A stretch of DNA of 64,000 nt, from assembly GCF_008705135.1 (NCBI RefSeq), contig NZ_CP023694.1:5003001-5067000 (forward strand), given 5' to 3'. Made by a program: the position numbers and the translations under genes. This DNA comes from Streptomyces coeruleorubidus (lineage in GTDB: Bacteria; Actinomycetota; Actinomycetes; Streptomycetales; Streptomycetaceae). This document shows, one piece after another, positions 49,361-57,829 of this stretch (the first letter of the stretch is position 1; every line of letters begins with the position of its first letter). The notes below the pieces were generated by a model, which searched no databases, had not been told where the DNA came from, and saw nothing but the letters and a program-made list of their open reading frames with translations.

Positions 49361-50286
49361 ATGACAATCCCGTTACCACCGCACCCCACCGGCCTCCCTT
49401 ACCACCGCATGGGCCACAGCACCGGCCGTCACAGCTGGTGGCGGCCAGTACTCGGCACTCTGCTGGCTCTCGGCGCCTACCTCGTACTCATCCTCCTGCT
49501 GTTCGCCCTCTCCTACGGCTTCGGGGCGGCGGCCGGACTTGGCGAACTGCCCGACGGCGGCTACGACTTCGGCACACCCGTCAACACGGCCCTGGACCTC
49601 ACGTTCATCGCGATCGCCCTGCCCGTGATTCTGCTGGCCGTGTGGTGGCCGGGGCGGCGACCGCCCGGCACCTTGTCGCCGGACGGCTGCGGTGGCGCTG
49701 GCTGGCCCGGTGTCTGCTCGCCGCGGTACTCCCCGTGACCGTGCTGGCGGTGTCCGCGGTTCTCCTGCCCGGCAGCGGAGGCGACTCGGGGGAGTCCGAC
49801 GTGTGGGTGGGCCGGCGTTCGTTCCTCACCTCACTGATCGTGCTGGCCGTCTTCGTCCCGGTGCAGGCCGCGGCCGAGGAGTACGTGTTCCGGGGCTGGC
49901 TGACGCAGGCGGTCGGCGCCTTCTTCCGTTCCCCGTGGTTCGCGGTGATCCCGCAGGCCGTGCTCTTCGCCGCCGCCCACGGCTGGGGCACCAAGTGGGG
50001 CTTCATCGGCCTGCTGGTCTTCGGTCTGGTCTGCGGTTGGCTGACCATCCGCACCGGCGGCCTGGAGGCTGCCGTCGCGCTGCACGCCCTGAACAACCTG
50101 CTGGCCTTCGGCGCCGCGGCCGCTTTCGTCGACGGGCTGTCGTCCGACGAGACCGCCGCCGACTCACCCTGGCAACTCGCCCTCGTGGACGTGGCAACGA
50201 CACTGATCTACGCCGCGCTCGTGCTGTGGCTCGCCCGGCGCCACCACCCCCAGCGCCTCTCACCCCCGGTGTCCGGGCCCGCCTAG
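49361..50286 (+). pseudogene. CPBP family intramembrane protease, frameshifted
   Basis: Two frames together give one CPBP (CAAX-protease-like) protein. The first (49361 to about 49672) has the N-terminal helices (LGTLLALGAYLVLILLLFAL, DLTFIAIALPVILLAVWW). The second (from about 49673 to 50286) holds the catalytic part: EEYVFRGWL (EExxxR), FAAAHGWG (FxxxH) and HALNNLLAFG. The junction near WPGRRPPGTL / VAGRLRWRWL requires a shift equal to one deleted base. All catalytic residues are intact, so this could be a sequencing error, a recent pseudogene or, less likely, -1 frameshifting. Confidence 0.7.
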
Positions 50287-50342
50287 AACTACCGGTACTC
50301 CACCGACCAACAGGTCGTCATCGACGCAGACAGCCGACTCGC

Positions 50343-50777
50343 TCAGTCGATACAGAACTCATTGCCCTCGATGTCCAGCATCGGGATGCACGACTCGTTT
50401 TCCTCATCGGCATACAGCGTTCGCACGTGTACTGCGCCGATCGCGACCAGTCGTGCGCATTCGGCCTCAAGTACGGCGAGGCGTTCTTCACCCACCAGTC
50501 CGGTGCCGACCCGCACATCAAGATGCACCCGGTTCTTGACGGTCTTCCCTTCGGGGACGCGCTGGAAGTACAGCCGCGGGCCCACACCTGAGGGATCCAT
50601 GCAGGCGAACCATGAATCCCGCTGCTCAGGCGGCTGCGAACGCTTGAAGTCATCCCAAGTGGCAAACCCCTCCGGTGGCGGTGGTACGACGTACCCCAAC
50701 ACCTCGCACCAGAAACGAGCGAGACGCTCAGGTTCTGCGCAGTCGAAGGTGACTTGGAACTTCTTGATCGCTGACAT
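50343..50777 (-). CDS. VOC (glyoxalase-like) family protein
   Basis: A 144-residue VOC superfamily protein of the glyoxalase-like domain. FQVTFDCAEPERLARFWCEVLGYVV is the first beta-alpha-beta unit; RLYFQRVPEGKTVKNRVHLDVRV the metal-side strand with the VHLD His; ECIPMLDIEGNEFCID the closing Glu strand. Function could be any of several metal-dependent reactions or simple ligand binding. It lies in the decaying patch and converges with the CPBP gene. Confidence 0.85.
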   Translation of the reverse strand: MSAIKKFQVTFDCAEPERLARFWCEVLGYVVPPPPEGFATWDDFKRSQPPEQRDSWFACMDPSGVGPRLYFQRVPEGKTVKNRVHLDVRVGTGLVGEERLAVLEAECARLVAIGAVHVRTLYADEENESCIPMLDIEGNEFCID

Positions 50778-50820
50778 CGGTGCACCGTACCCCGCGGACA
50801 GAATGTGCCGCCCTTGGATT

Positions 50821-50999
50821 TCAGAAGCCGCGCGGAGTCACCAAGCCGGACTCGTAGGCGAGGACGACGAGTTGGGCGCGGTCGCGGGCGTGGAGTTTGG
50901 TCATGGCCCGGTTGATGTGGGTCTTCGCGGTCAGCGGGCTGATCACCATGCGGTCGGCGATCTGGTCGTTGGACAGGCCCTGCGCGACCAGCGCGACCC
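50821..50999 (-). pseudogene. Truncated LuxR/NarL response-regulator DNA-binding domain
   Basis: About 58 residues (VALVAQGLSNDQIADRMVIS... TPRGF) forming only the GerE-type helix-turn-helix end of a NarL regulator: the receiver domain and linker are missing. The open frame upstream is unrelated. No start signal is present. On the minus strand, the bases just upstream encode GLHTVEGARFTALLPLF in another frame, probably the end of another gene, so this looks like the scar of a deletion joining two fragments. Confidence 0.7.
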
Positions 51000-51067
51000 C
51001 TCGTCGCCCACGAACAGCGGCAGCAGTGCCGTGAACCGCGCGCCTTCGACGGTGTGGAGGCCGCCTG

Positions 51068-51367
51068 ATGAACACCGGCCCGCGTCGCACGCTGCGGCTC
51101 CTGCCCTGGACCGGCCCAGAAGCCAAGCCGTGCTTTCTGATCACCGACGACGGGGGCGGACGCGTATCCCGTCTGGCCGACATCACCGAAGCGACCCAGC
51201 TCGACATGGGTGCCCAGCTCCTCGCCCACGCCGACGACCTGCTCCCCGACGCCACCGAGGCACAACTCCGCTTCCTCGCCGAGCGGCTGGTCGAAGCCCT
51301 GCGGGACATCCTCCGTGTCGCGGAAAGCCGAGGGCAGAGGTACGACGAGGAGCGTCTCTTCCCATGA
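51068..51367 (+). CDS. Small hypothetical protein (accessory-region type)
   Basis: A 99-residue protein: RLLPWTGPEAKPCFLITDD and GAQLLAHADDLLPD, LAERLVEALRDILRVAESRG. I recognise this as one of a pair of small Streptomyces proteins that recur together in accessory regions; function unknown. The next gene overlaps its stop (ATGA). GGAGGCCGCCTG lies upstream of the ATG. Confidence 0.72.
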   Translation: MNTGPRRTLRLLPWTGPEAKPCFLITDDGGGRVSRLADITEATQLDMGAQLLAHADDLLPDATEAQLRFLAERLVEALRDILRVAESRGQRYDEERLFP

Positions 51368-51573
51368 CGCCCGCCGCCGACCGGACTCCCGCGTCACCCG
51401 AGTGCACCCTCGCCGCCCACCCCGGCTACCAGGACCTGCACACCGACTGCCGCCAGACCTGCGACCTGCCCCTCCCCTTCGCCCTCGGCATCCTGCTCCA
51501 GCCCCGCTGCGGCTGCCCGTGCCACCCGTACGGCAGCGGCAGCCGTGGAACGCCGACGCCCCCCGCCCGATGA
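51364..51573 (+). CDS. Cys-rich small hypothetical protein
   Basis: A 69-residue protein overlapping the previous stop (ATGA), so translationally coupled. Six Cys: ECTLAAHPGYQD, DCRQTCDLPLP, PRCGCPCHPYGSG suggest a small zinc-binding fold. It is the usual partner of the preceding small protein. Role unknown. It ends 40 bases before the stop of the Fe-S oxidoreductase gene that faces it. Confidence 0.7.
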   Translation: MTPAADRTPASPECTLAAHPGYQDLHTDCRQTCDLPLPFALGILLQPRCGCPCHPYGSGSRGTPTPPAR

Positions 51574-51612
51574 CTCGGACAGGGGGCGTCAAGAACAACC
51601 CGCAGCAACCGC

Positions 51613-53928
51613 CTACTTGACCGGCTCCGGCTCCGGCGCACTCGCGGAGTCCGCCGTCCCCGCCGGGGGCTCGCCCCCGTCGTCGCCCTCACCCTCGTCG
51701 GACACCGGCGTCTTCACCGAGTCCAGGAGGAGCTGGGCGACGTCCACGACCGTGATGGACTCCTTGGCCTTGCCGTCGTTCTTCTTGCCGTTGACGGAGT
51801 CCGTGAGCATCACGAGGCAGAACGGGCACGCCGTCGACACGATGTCGGGGTTCACCGACAGCGCCTCGTCGACACGCTCGTTGTTGATGCGCTTGCCGAT
51901 CCGCTCCTCCATCCACATCCGCGCACCACCCGCGCCACAGCAGAAGCCCCGCTCCTTGTGGCGGTGCATCTCCTCGTTGCGGATGCCGGGGACGCTGGCG
52001 ATGATCTCGCGCGGCGGCGTGTAGATCTTGTTGTGGCGGCCCAGGTAGCAGGGGTCGTGGTAGGTGATGATGCCCTCGACCGGGGTGACCGGGATGAGCT
52101 TGCCCTCGTCCACCAGGTGCTGGAGCAGCTGCGTGTGGTGGATGACCTCGTAGTCGCCGCCGAGCTGCGGGTACTCGTTGCCCAGCGTGTTCAGGCAGTG
52201 CGGGCAGGTGGCGACGATCTTCTTCGCGGACTTCGGCTTCGCCGACTCGGGCGTCACCTTGCCCTCGTCGTCCATCTCCTCGCCGAACGCCATGTTCAGC
52301 GCCATGACGTTCTCCATGCCGAGCTCCTGGAACAGGGGCTCGTTGCCGAGACGCCGGGCGGAGTCACCGGTGCACTTCTCGTCGCCGCCCATGATCGCGA
52401 ACTTGACGCCCGCGATGTGGAGCAACTCCGCGAAGGCCTTCGTGGTCTTCTTCGCGCGGTCCTCCAGGGCGCCCGCGCAGCCGACCCAGTACAGGTACTC
52501 GACCTCGGACAGGTCCTCGATGTCCTTGCCGACGACCGGGACCTCGAAGTCGACCTCCTTGAGCCACTCCAGGCGCTGCTTCTTCGCCAGGCCCCAGGGG
52601 TTGCCCTTCTTCTCCAGGTTCTTGAGCATCGTGCCCGCCTCGGACGGGAACGCCGACTCGATCATCACCTGGTAGCGGCGCATGTCGACGATGTGGTCGA
52701 CGTGCTCGATGTCCACCGGGCACTGCTCGACGCAGGCACCGCAGGTGGTGCAGGACCACAGGACGTCCGGGTCGATGACGCCGTTGTCCTCCAGCGTGCC
52801 GACCAGGGGGCGCTCGGCCTCCGCCAGGGCAGCGGCGGGCACACCGGCCAGCTGCTCCTCGGACGCCTTCTCCTCGCCCTCCATCGTCTTGCCGCCGCCG
52901 GCCAGCAGGTACGGCGCCTTGGCGTGCGCGTGGTCGCGCAGCGACATGATCAGCAGCTTCGGGGAGAGGGGCTTGCCCGTGTTCCACGCCGGGCACTGCG
53001 ACTGGCAGCGGCCGCACTCGGTGCACGTGGAGAAGTCCAGCAGGCCCTTCCACGAGTACTGCTCGACCTGCGAGACGCCGAAGACGTCGTCGTCCCCCGG
53101 GTCGGTGAAGTCGATCGGCTTGCCGCCGGAGGTCATGGGCTGGAGGGCGCCCAGCGCCGTCCCGCCCGTCGCCTCGCGCTTGAACCAGATGTTGGGGAAC
53201 GCCAGGAAGCGGTGCCAGGCCACACCCATGTTGGTGTTCAGGCTGACCGTGATCATCCAGATCATGGTCGTGCCCAGCTTGATCATCGCGAAGAAGTAGA
53301 CGAGGTTCTGCAGCGCCGCCACGCTCAGGCCCTTGAAGGCCAGGACCAGCGGGTACGAGGCGAAGTACGCGGCCTCGTAGCCGTCCACGTGGTGGAGCGC
53401 GCCCTCCAGGCCCCGCAGGACGTAGATGGCCAGGCCGATCGTGAGGATGACGTACTCGACGAAGTACGCCTGGCCCATCTTCGAGCCGGCGAAGCGGGAC
53501 TTGCGGCCCGGGCGCGACGGCAGGTTCAGCAGGCGGATCACCATCAGCGTGGCGATGCCGAGCGTCGTCATGGCCGCGATGAACTCGATGTAGAGCTCGT
53601 ACGGGAGGAAGCCGCCGAGCACCGGCAGCGTCCAGTCGGCCTGGAACAGCTGGCCGTACGCGGTGATGATCGTCGGCGGCAGCGTCAGGAAGCCGATCGC
53701 CACGAACCAGTGGGCGATACCGACGATCCCCCACCGGTTCATGCGCGTGTGGCCGAGAAACTCCTTCACCAGGGTCACGCTGCGCTGGTAGGGGTTGTCG
53801 GTCCGGGTACCGGCGGGCACGGGCTGGCCCAGCTTGAAGTACCGGACGAACTGGCCGATCGCGCGTGCGAGCAGCGCGACGCCGACCACGGTCAAGACCA
53901 GCGACACGATGATCGCGGCGAGTTGCAT
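51613..53928 (-). CDS. Membrane-anchored Fe-S oxidoreductase (HdrD/GlpC-like)
   Basis: A 771-residue integral membrane iron-sulfur protein. Residues 1-250 have about six transmembrane segments with NarI-like character (QLAAIIVSLVLTVVGVALLA, GIAHWFVAIGFLTLPP). Two [4Fe-4S] ferredoxin motifs follow: CTECGRCQSQCP (~305) and CTTCGACVEQCP (~400). The C-terminal heterodisulfide-reductase-like module has CCG motifs (CCGAGGARMW) and CPHCLNTLGNEYP. Probably shuttles electrons between a quinone pool and a soluble partner. Very large gene, no operon partner. Confidence 0.9.
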   Translation of the reverse strand: MQLAAIIVSLVLTVVGVALLARAIGQFVRYFKLGQPVPAGTRTDNPYQRSVTLVKEFLGHTRMNRWGIVGIAHWFVAIGFLTLPPTIITAYGQLFQADWTLPVLGGFLPYELYIEFIAAMTTLGIATLMVIRLLNLPSRPGRKSRFAGSKMGQAYFVEYVILTIGLAIYVLRGLEGALHHVDGYEAAYFASYPLVLAFKGLSVAALQNLVYFFAMIKLGTTMIWMITVSLNTNMGVAWHRFLAFPNIWFKREATGGTALGALQPMTSGGKPIDFTDPGDDDVFGVSQVEQYSWKGLLDFSTCTECGRCQSQCPAWNTGKPLSPKLLIMSLRDHAHAKAPYLLAGGGKTMEGEEKASEEQLAGVPAAALAEAERPLVGTLEDNGVIDPDVLWSCTTCGACVEQCPVDIEHVDHIVDMRRYQVMIESAFPSEAGTMLKNLEKKGNPWGLAKKQRLEWLKEVDFEVPVVGKDIEDLSEVEYLYWVGCAGALEDRAKKTTKAFAELLHIAGVKFAIMGGDEKCTGDSARRLGNEPLFQELGMENVMALNMAFGEEMDDEGKVTPESAKPKSAKKIVATCPHCLNTLGNEYPQLGGDYEVIHHTQLLQHLVDEGKLIPVTPVEGIITYHDPCYLGRHNKIYTPPREIIASVPGIRNEEMHRHKERGFCCGAGGARMWMEERIGKRINNERVDEALSVNPDIVSTACPFCLVMLTDSVNGKKNDGKAKESITVVDVAQLLLDSVKTPVSDEGEGDDGGEPPAGTADSASAPEPEPVK

Positions 53929-54169
53929 GGGGGCTCCTCGGGCCTGCGAGGGTCTGTCGGGGGAACCTGTCGTTATCGAGGGTTCCCCGAGATTACTAAG
54001 CGGTAACTTATGCAGTCCGTCTGAGACTACCCCTATCTTCCGCCGCACTGTAGCCGGGTGGGCAGTGATCTGAATCGCTGAGGGTTGCCTCAGGAACCGC
54101 CCGGATCCGCATCGCGATCCCGCCGTGTTATTCGTACCGAATTGTCATAGTGACGCCTAACTTATATCC

Positions 54170-55180
54170 GTGCTCTATGGGATCGCAGCCGCCGCCACCG
54201 CCCTCCTCCTCACCGCCCTGCTCGCGGCCGCCCTCCGGATCCCCGCCCTGCGGCTGCGGCTGGTCGAGCGGCGGCGGCAGCGGGAGGTGCCGTTGTCGGG
54301 GGGTGTCGCCGTCGTGGTCGTCACCGGGTCGGTCGTGGGCGTCGAGGAGTGGGGTTCGGCCGGGAGCGGGATCGGCGGGCTGCTCGTCGCCGGCGGCGCC
54401 GTCGCCCTGCTCGGGCTCGTCGACGACGTGTGGCGGCTGCGGCGGCGGGTGCTGACTGCCGGTACGGGCGTGGCGGCCGCGTGTGTCGTGCCGTACGCGG
54501 AGGCGGGGGTGGGGACCGGGCTGCTCGGGGTCCTGTGGGTCGTGGGGGTGACCTTCGCCTTCCGGGGGCTCGACCACGCCGACGGGCTCGCGGGGGCGGT
54601 CGGGGTCGTCGCCGCCTTCGGGGTGGCGGCCTGTGCCGCCGTGGACGTGATGGACGGGATCGCCGCGCTGATGAGCGTGCTGGCCGCCGCGCTGACCGGG
54701 TTCCTGCTGCACAACTGGCACCCCGCGCGCGTGGCACTGGGCAGTTGCGGGTCCATGGCCGCGGGGTTCGTGATCGCCGTGGCCGCCGTGCACGTCCGCG
54801 CCGGGTTCGGCGTAGCGGAGAGCGCCGGGGTGCTGTTCGCGCTGACCGCCGTGGTGTGTGCCGACGCCGTACTGGTGCTGCTGTCGCGGCGGTTGGGCGG
54901 GCGGGCGGTTCTCCGGAGCGGGCCGGATCATCTCGCGCACCGGCTGCGGCGGCTCGGGCTCACCGTGCCCGGGGTCACTCTGCTGCTGGCGGCCGGGGCG
55001 GTCTCCGGTGTGCTCGTCGGGGTACTCGCGCATGCCGACCGGGTCGGCGGCGACGCCCTGTGGTGGGTGGCCGGAGTGGCTCTCGTGGTCGTGTTCGCCC
55101 TCTCCCGGGTGGCTGTGTACGCCGATCGACGCACCGTATCGCCGCAGGTCAGGGCGTCGTTGCGTGTAAGGAACGGATAA
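54170..55180 (+). CDS. Glycosyltransferase family 4 (MraY/WecA-like) phosphotransferase
   Basis: A 336-residue membrane enzyme with about ten transmembrane segments. GLVDDVWRLRRR contains the DDxxxR-like site and DHADGLAGAVG the DxxDG motif of the polyprenyl-phosphate GlcNAc/MurNAc-1-P transferase family. A basic cytosolic loop (RLVERRRQREVPLSGG) fits the PLSGG motif. It starts at GTG 54170, probably leaderless or nearly so. Likely transfers a sugar-1-phosphate to undecaprenyl phosphate. It ends 94 bases before dnaK and may read into its regulatory region. Confidence 0.85.
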   Translation: MLYGIAAAATALLLTALLAAALRIPALRLRLVERRRQREVPLSGGVAVVVVTGSVVGVEEWGSAGSGIGGLLVAGGAVALLGLVDDVWRLRRRVLTAGTGVAAACVVPYAEAGVGTGLLGVLWVVGVTFAFRGLDHADGLAGAVGVVAAFGVAACAAVDVMDGIAALMSVLAAALTGFLLHNWHPARVALGSCGSMAAGFVIAVAAVHVRAGFGVAESAGVLFALTAVVCADAVLVLLSRRLGGRAVLRSGPDHLAHRLRRLGLTVPGVTLLLAAGAVSGVLVGVLAHADRVGGDALWWVAGVALVVVFALSRVAVYADRRTVSPQVRASLRVRNG

Positions 55181-55182
55181 GA

Positions 55183-55203
55183 CTTGAGCCAGGTCGACTC
55201 AGC
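55183..55203. promoter_or_regulatory. HAIR-like HspR site 1
   Basis: CTTGAGC-N7-ACTCAGC, one mismatch in each arm of the HAIR consensus CTTGAGT-N7-ACTCAAG. It lies upstream of the -35 region of the dnaK promoter and would bind HspR weakly. Confidence 0.75.
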
Positions 55204-55207
55204 TCTG

Positions 55208-55236
55208 TTGACCGGTGGAGAGCCGTCGTGCACACT
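55208..55236 (+). promoter_or_regulatory. Probable dnaK promoter
   Basis: TTGACC (55208-55213), 17 bases, then CACACT (55231-55236), consistent with a vegetative-type promoter repressed by HspR rather than recognised by a heat-shock sigma factor. The -10 overlaps the start of HAIR site 2. Confidence 0.6.
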
Positions 55237-55255
55237 TGAGTCCGTTCCACTCAAG
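55235..55255. promoter_or_regulatory. HAIR (HspR) site 2, perfect consensus
   Basis: CTTGAGT (55235-55241), spacer CCGTTCC, ACTCAAG (55249-55255): an exact HAIR inverted repeat just downstream of the predicted -10. Binding of HspR here would block dnaK transcription; free HspR is titrated by DnaK when proteins unfold. Confidence 0.92.
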
Positions 55256-55274
55256 TCAGCTGGAGGAATCAACC

Positions 55275-57137
55275 ATGGCACGTGCGGTCGGCATCGACCT
55301 GGGCACGACTAACTCCGTCGTCAGCGTTCTGGAGGGCGGCGAGCCCACCGTCATCACCAACGCCGAGGGCGCCAGGACCACGCCGTCCGTCGTCGCCTTC
55401 GCCAAGAACGGTGAGGTGCTCGTCGGAGAGGTGGCCAAGCGTCAGGCGGTCACCAACGTGGACCGGACCATTCGCTCGGTCAAGCGGCACATGGGCACCG
55501 ACTGGAAGATCGAGCTGGACGGGAAGCCCTTCAACCCGCAGCAGATCAGCGCCTTCGTGCTCCAGAAGCTGAAGCGGGACGCCGAGTCCTACCTGGGCGA
55601 GAAGGTGACCGACGCGGTCATCACCGTCCCGGCGTACTTCAACGACTCCGAGCGCCAGGCCACGAAGGAGGCCGGCGAGATCGCCGGTCTGAACGTGCTG
55701 CGCATCGTCAACGAGCCCACCGCGGCCGCGCTGGCGTACGGCCTCGACAAGGACGACCAGACCATCCTGGTCTTCGACCTCGGTGGCGGTACGTTCGACG
55801 TCTCGCTGCTGGAGATCGGCGACGGTGTCGTCGAGGTGAAGGCCACCAACGGTGACAACCACCTCGGTGGTGACGACTGGGACCAGCGCGTCGTCGACTA
55901 CCTGGTCCAGCAGTTCCAGTCCGGCCACGGCGTGGACCTGGGCAAGGACAAGATGGCCCTGCAGCGTCTGCGCGAGGCCGCCGAGAAGGCGAAGATCGAG
56001 CTGTCCTCGTCCACCGAGACCTCGATCAACCTGCCCTACATCACCGCCTCCGCCGAGGGTCCCCTGCACCTCGACGAGAAGCTCACCCGCGCCCAGTTCC
56101 AGCAGCTGACCGCGGACCTCCTGGAGCGCTGCAAGACGCCGTTCCACAACGTCATCAAGGACGCCGGCATCTCCATCAGCGAGATCGACCACGTCGTCCT
56201 CGTCGGCGGCTCGACCCGTATGCCCGCCGTCGCGGAGCTCGTCAAGGAGCTGACCGGCGGCAAGGACGCCAACAAGGGCGTCAACCCGGACGAGGTCGTC
56301 GCCATCGGCGCCGCCCTCCAGGCCGGTGTCCTCAAGGGCGAGGTCAAGGACGTCCTGCTCCTCGACGTCACCCCGCTGTCCCTCGGCATCGAGACCAAGG
56401 GCGGCATCATGACCAAGCTCATCGAGCGCAACACCACGATCCCGACCAAGCGGTCCGAGATCTTCACGACGGCCGAGGACAACCAGCCGTCCGTGCAGAT
56501 CCAGGTCTACCAGGGCGAGCGCGAGATCGCGGCGTACAACAAGAAGCTCGGGATGTTCGAGCTGACCGGTCTGCCCCCGGCGCCCCGCGGCGTCCCGCAG
56601 ATCGAGGTCTCCTTCGACATCGACGCCAACGGCATCATGCACGTGACCGCGAAGGACCTGGGCACGGGCAAGGAGCAGAAGATGACCGTCACCGGCGGCT
56701 CCTCGCTGCCGAAGGACGAGGTCGACCGCATGCGCCAGGAGGCCGAGCAGTACGCGGAGGAGGACCACAAGCGCCGCGAGGCCGCCGAGTCCCGCAACCA
56801 GGGCGAGCAGCTCGTCTACCAGACGGAGAAGTTCCTCAAGGACAACGAGGACAAGGTCCCGGGCGACATCAAGACCGAGGTCGAGGAAGCCGTCGGTGAG
56901 CTGAAGGAGAAGCTCAAGGGCGAGGACACGGCCGAGATCCGCACCGCCACGGAGAAGGTCGCGGCCGTCTCGCAGAAGCTCGGCCAGGCCATGTACGCCG
57001 ACGCCAATGCCGCGCAGGCCGCCGGCGGCGACTCCGCCGGAGCCGGCGCGGGTGCCGGTGCCGGTGACGCCAAGGCCGACGACGACGTCGTCGACGCCGA
57101 GATCGTGGACGACGAGCGGAAGGATGGTGCCGCGTGA
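55275..57137 (+). CDS. dnaK: Chaperone DnaK (Hsp70)
   Basis: A 620-residue Hsp70. ATPase domain: GIDLGTTNSVVSV, DAVITVPAYFNDSERQATKEAG, IVNEPTAAALAYG, FDLGGGTFDVSLLEIG and VVLVGGSTRMPAV. Substrate domain: TPLSLGIETKGG and QPSVQIQVYQGER. The C-terminal tail is Ala/Gly/Asp-rich and ends EIVDDERKDGAA. GGAGGA precedes the ATG. HAIR repeats make this the HspR-controlled class of actinobacteria, and grpE overlaps by GTGA. Confidence 0.98.
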   Translation: MARAVGIDLGTTNSVVSVLEGGEPTVITNAEGARTTPSVVAFAKNGEVLVGEVAKRQAVTNVDRTIRSVKRHMGTDWKIELDGKPFNPQQISAFVLQKLKRDAESYLGEKVTDAVITVPAYFNDSERQATKEAGEIAGLNVLRIVNEPTAAALAYGLDKDDQTILVFDLGGGTFDVSLLEIGDGVVEVKATNGDNHLGGDDWDQRVVDYLVQQFQSGHGVDLGKDKMALQRLREAAEKAKIELSSSTETSINLPYITASAEGPLHLDEKLTRAQFQQLTADLLERCKTPFHNVIKDAGISISEIDHVVLVGGSTRMPAVAELVKELTGGKDANKGVNPDEVVAIGAALQAGVLKGEVKDVLLLDVTPLSLGIETKGGIMTKLIERNTTIPTKRSEIFTTAEDNQPSVQIQVYQGEREIAAYNKKLGMFELTGLPPAPRGVPQIEVSFDIDANGIMHVTAKDLGTGKEQKMTVTGGSSLPKDEVDRMRQEAEQYAEEDHKRREAAESRNQGEQLVYQTEKFLKDNEDKVPGDIKTEVEEAVGELKEKLKGEDTAEIRTATEKVAAVSQKLGQAMYADANAAQAAGGDSAGAGAGAGAGDAKADDDVVDAEIVDDERKDGAA

Positions 57138-57793
57138 CGGAGGAGACCCCGGGCTTCGACGAGCAGCAGCCCGACGTCCCTTCCGGCGCCACCTCCGACG
57201 ACGCCGAGCCGAAGGCCGCCGACTCCCCCTCGAAGGAGGAGGGGGCGGCCCCGGCCGGGGACACGGGCCAGGACGTGGCTCTGGTGGCCCAGCTGGACCA
57301 GGCCCGCACGGCGCTCAGCGAGCGCACGGCGGACCTCCAGCGCCTCCAGGCCGAGTTCCAGAACTACCGCCGCCGGGTAGAGCGTGACCGGATCGCGGTC
57401 AAGGAGATCGCCATCGCGAACCTCCTGACCGAGCTCCTGCCCGTGCTCGACGACATCGGCCGCGCGCGTGAACACGGCGAACTGGTCGGCGGCTTCAAGT
57501 CCGTCGCCGAGTCGCTGGAGAGCACGGCGGCCAAGATGGGCCTCCAGCAGTTCGGCAAGGAGGGCGAGCCCTTCGACCCGACGATCCACGAAGCCCTGAT
57601 GCACAGCTACGCGCCGGACGTCACCGAGACGACGTGCGTGGCGATTCTGCAGCCCGGGTACCGGATCGGCGAGCGCACCATCCGCCCCGCGCGGGTGGCG
57701 GTGGCCGAGCCCCAGCCGGGGGCGCAGACGGTCAAGGCGGAGGAGTCCGCCGAAGCCGACGACAAGGAGAGCGGTGGCCCGGACGAGGGCTGA
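57134..57793 (+). CDS. grpE: Nucleotide exchange factor GrpE
   Basis: A 219-residue GrpE. An acidic, disordered head (~1-60), then a coiled coil (AQLDQARTALSERTADLQRLQAEFQNYRRR region), and the beta domain: MGLQQFGKEGEPFDPTIHEALMHSYAPDV and IGERTIRPARVAVAEP. Coupled to dnaK (GTGA). Speeds ADP release from DnaK. Tail is acidic. Confidence 0.96.
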   Translation: MTEETPGFDEQQPDVPSGATSDDAEPKAADSPSKEEGAAPAGDTGQDVALVAQLDQARTALSERTADLQRLQAEFQNYRRRVERDRIAVKEIAIANLLTELLPVLDDIGRAREHGELVGGFKSVAESLESTAAKMGLQQFGKEGEPFDPTIHEALMHSYAPDVTETTCVAILQPGYRIGERTIRPARVAVAEPQPGAQTVKAEESAEADDKESGGPDEG

Positions 57794-57829
57794 CGTCATA
57801 GCGGACGAAGGGAAGGAGGGGCGTCGAGG

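Noticed and set aside
49640..49700. Programmed -1 frameshifting in the CPBP gene
   Set aside because: No convincing slippery heptamer with a downstream structure is visible at the junction, so deletion or base-call error is simpler.
55269..56768. Minus-strand frame opposite dnaK
   Set aside because: Antisense of dnaK often stays open because of its codon use; no support.
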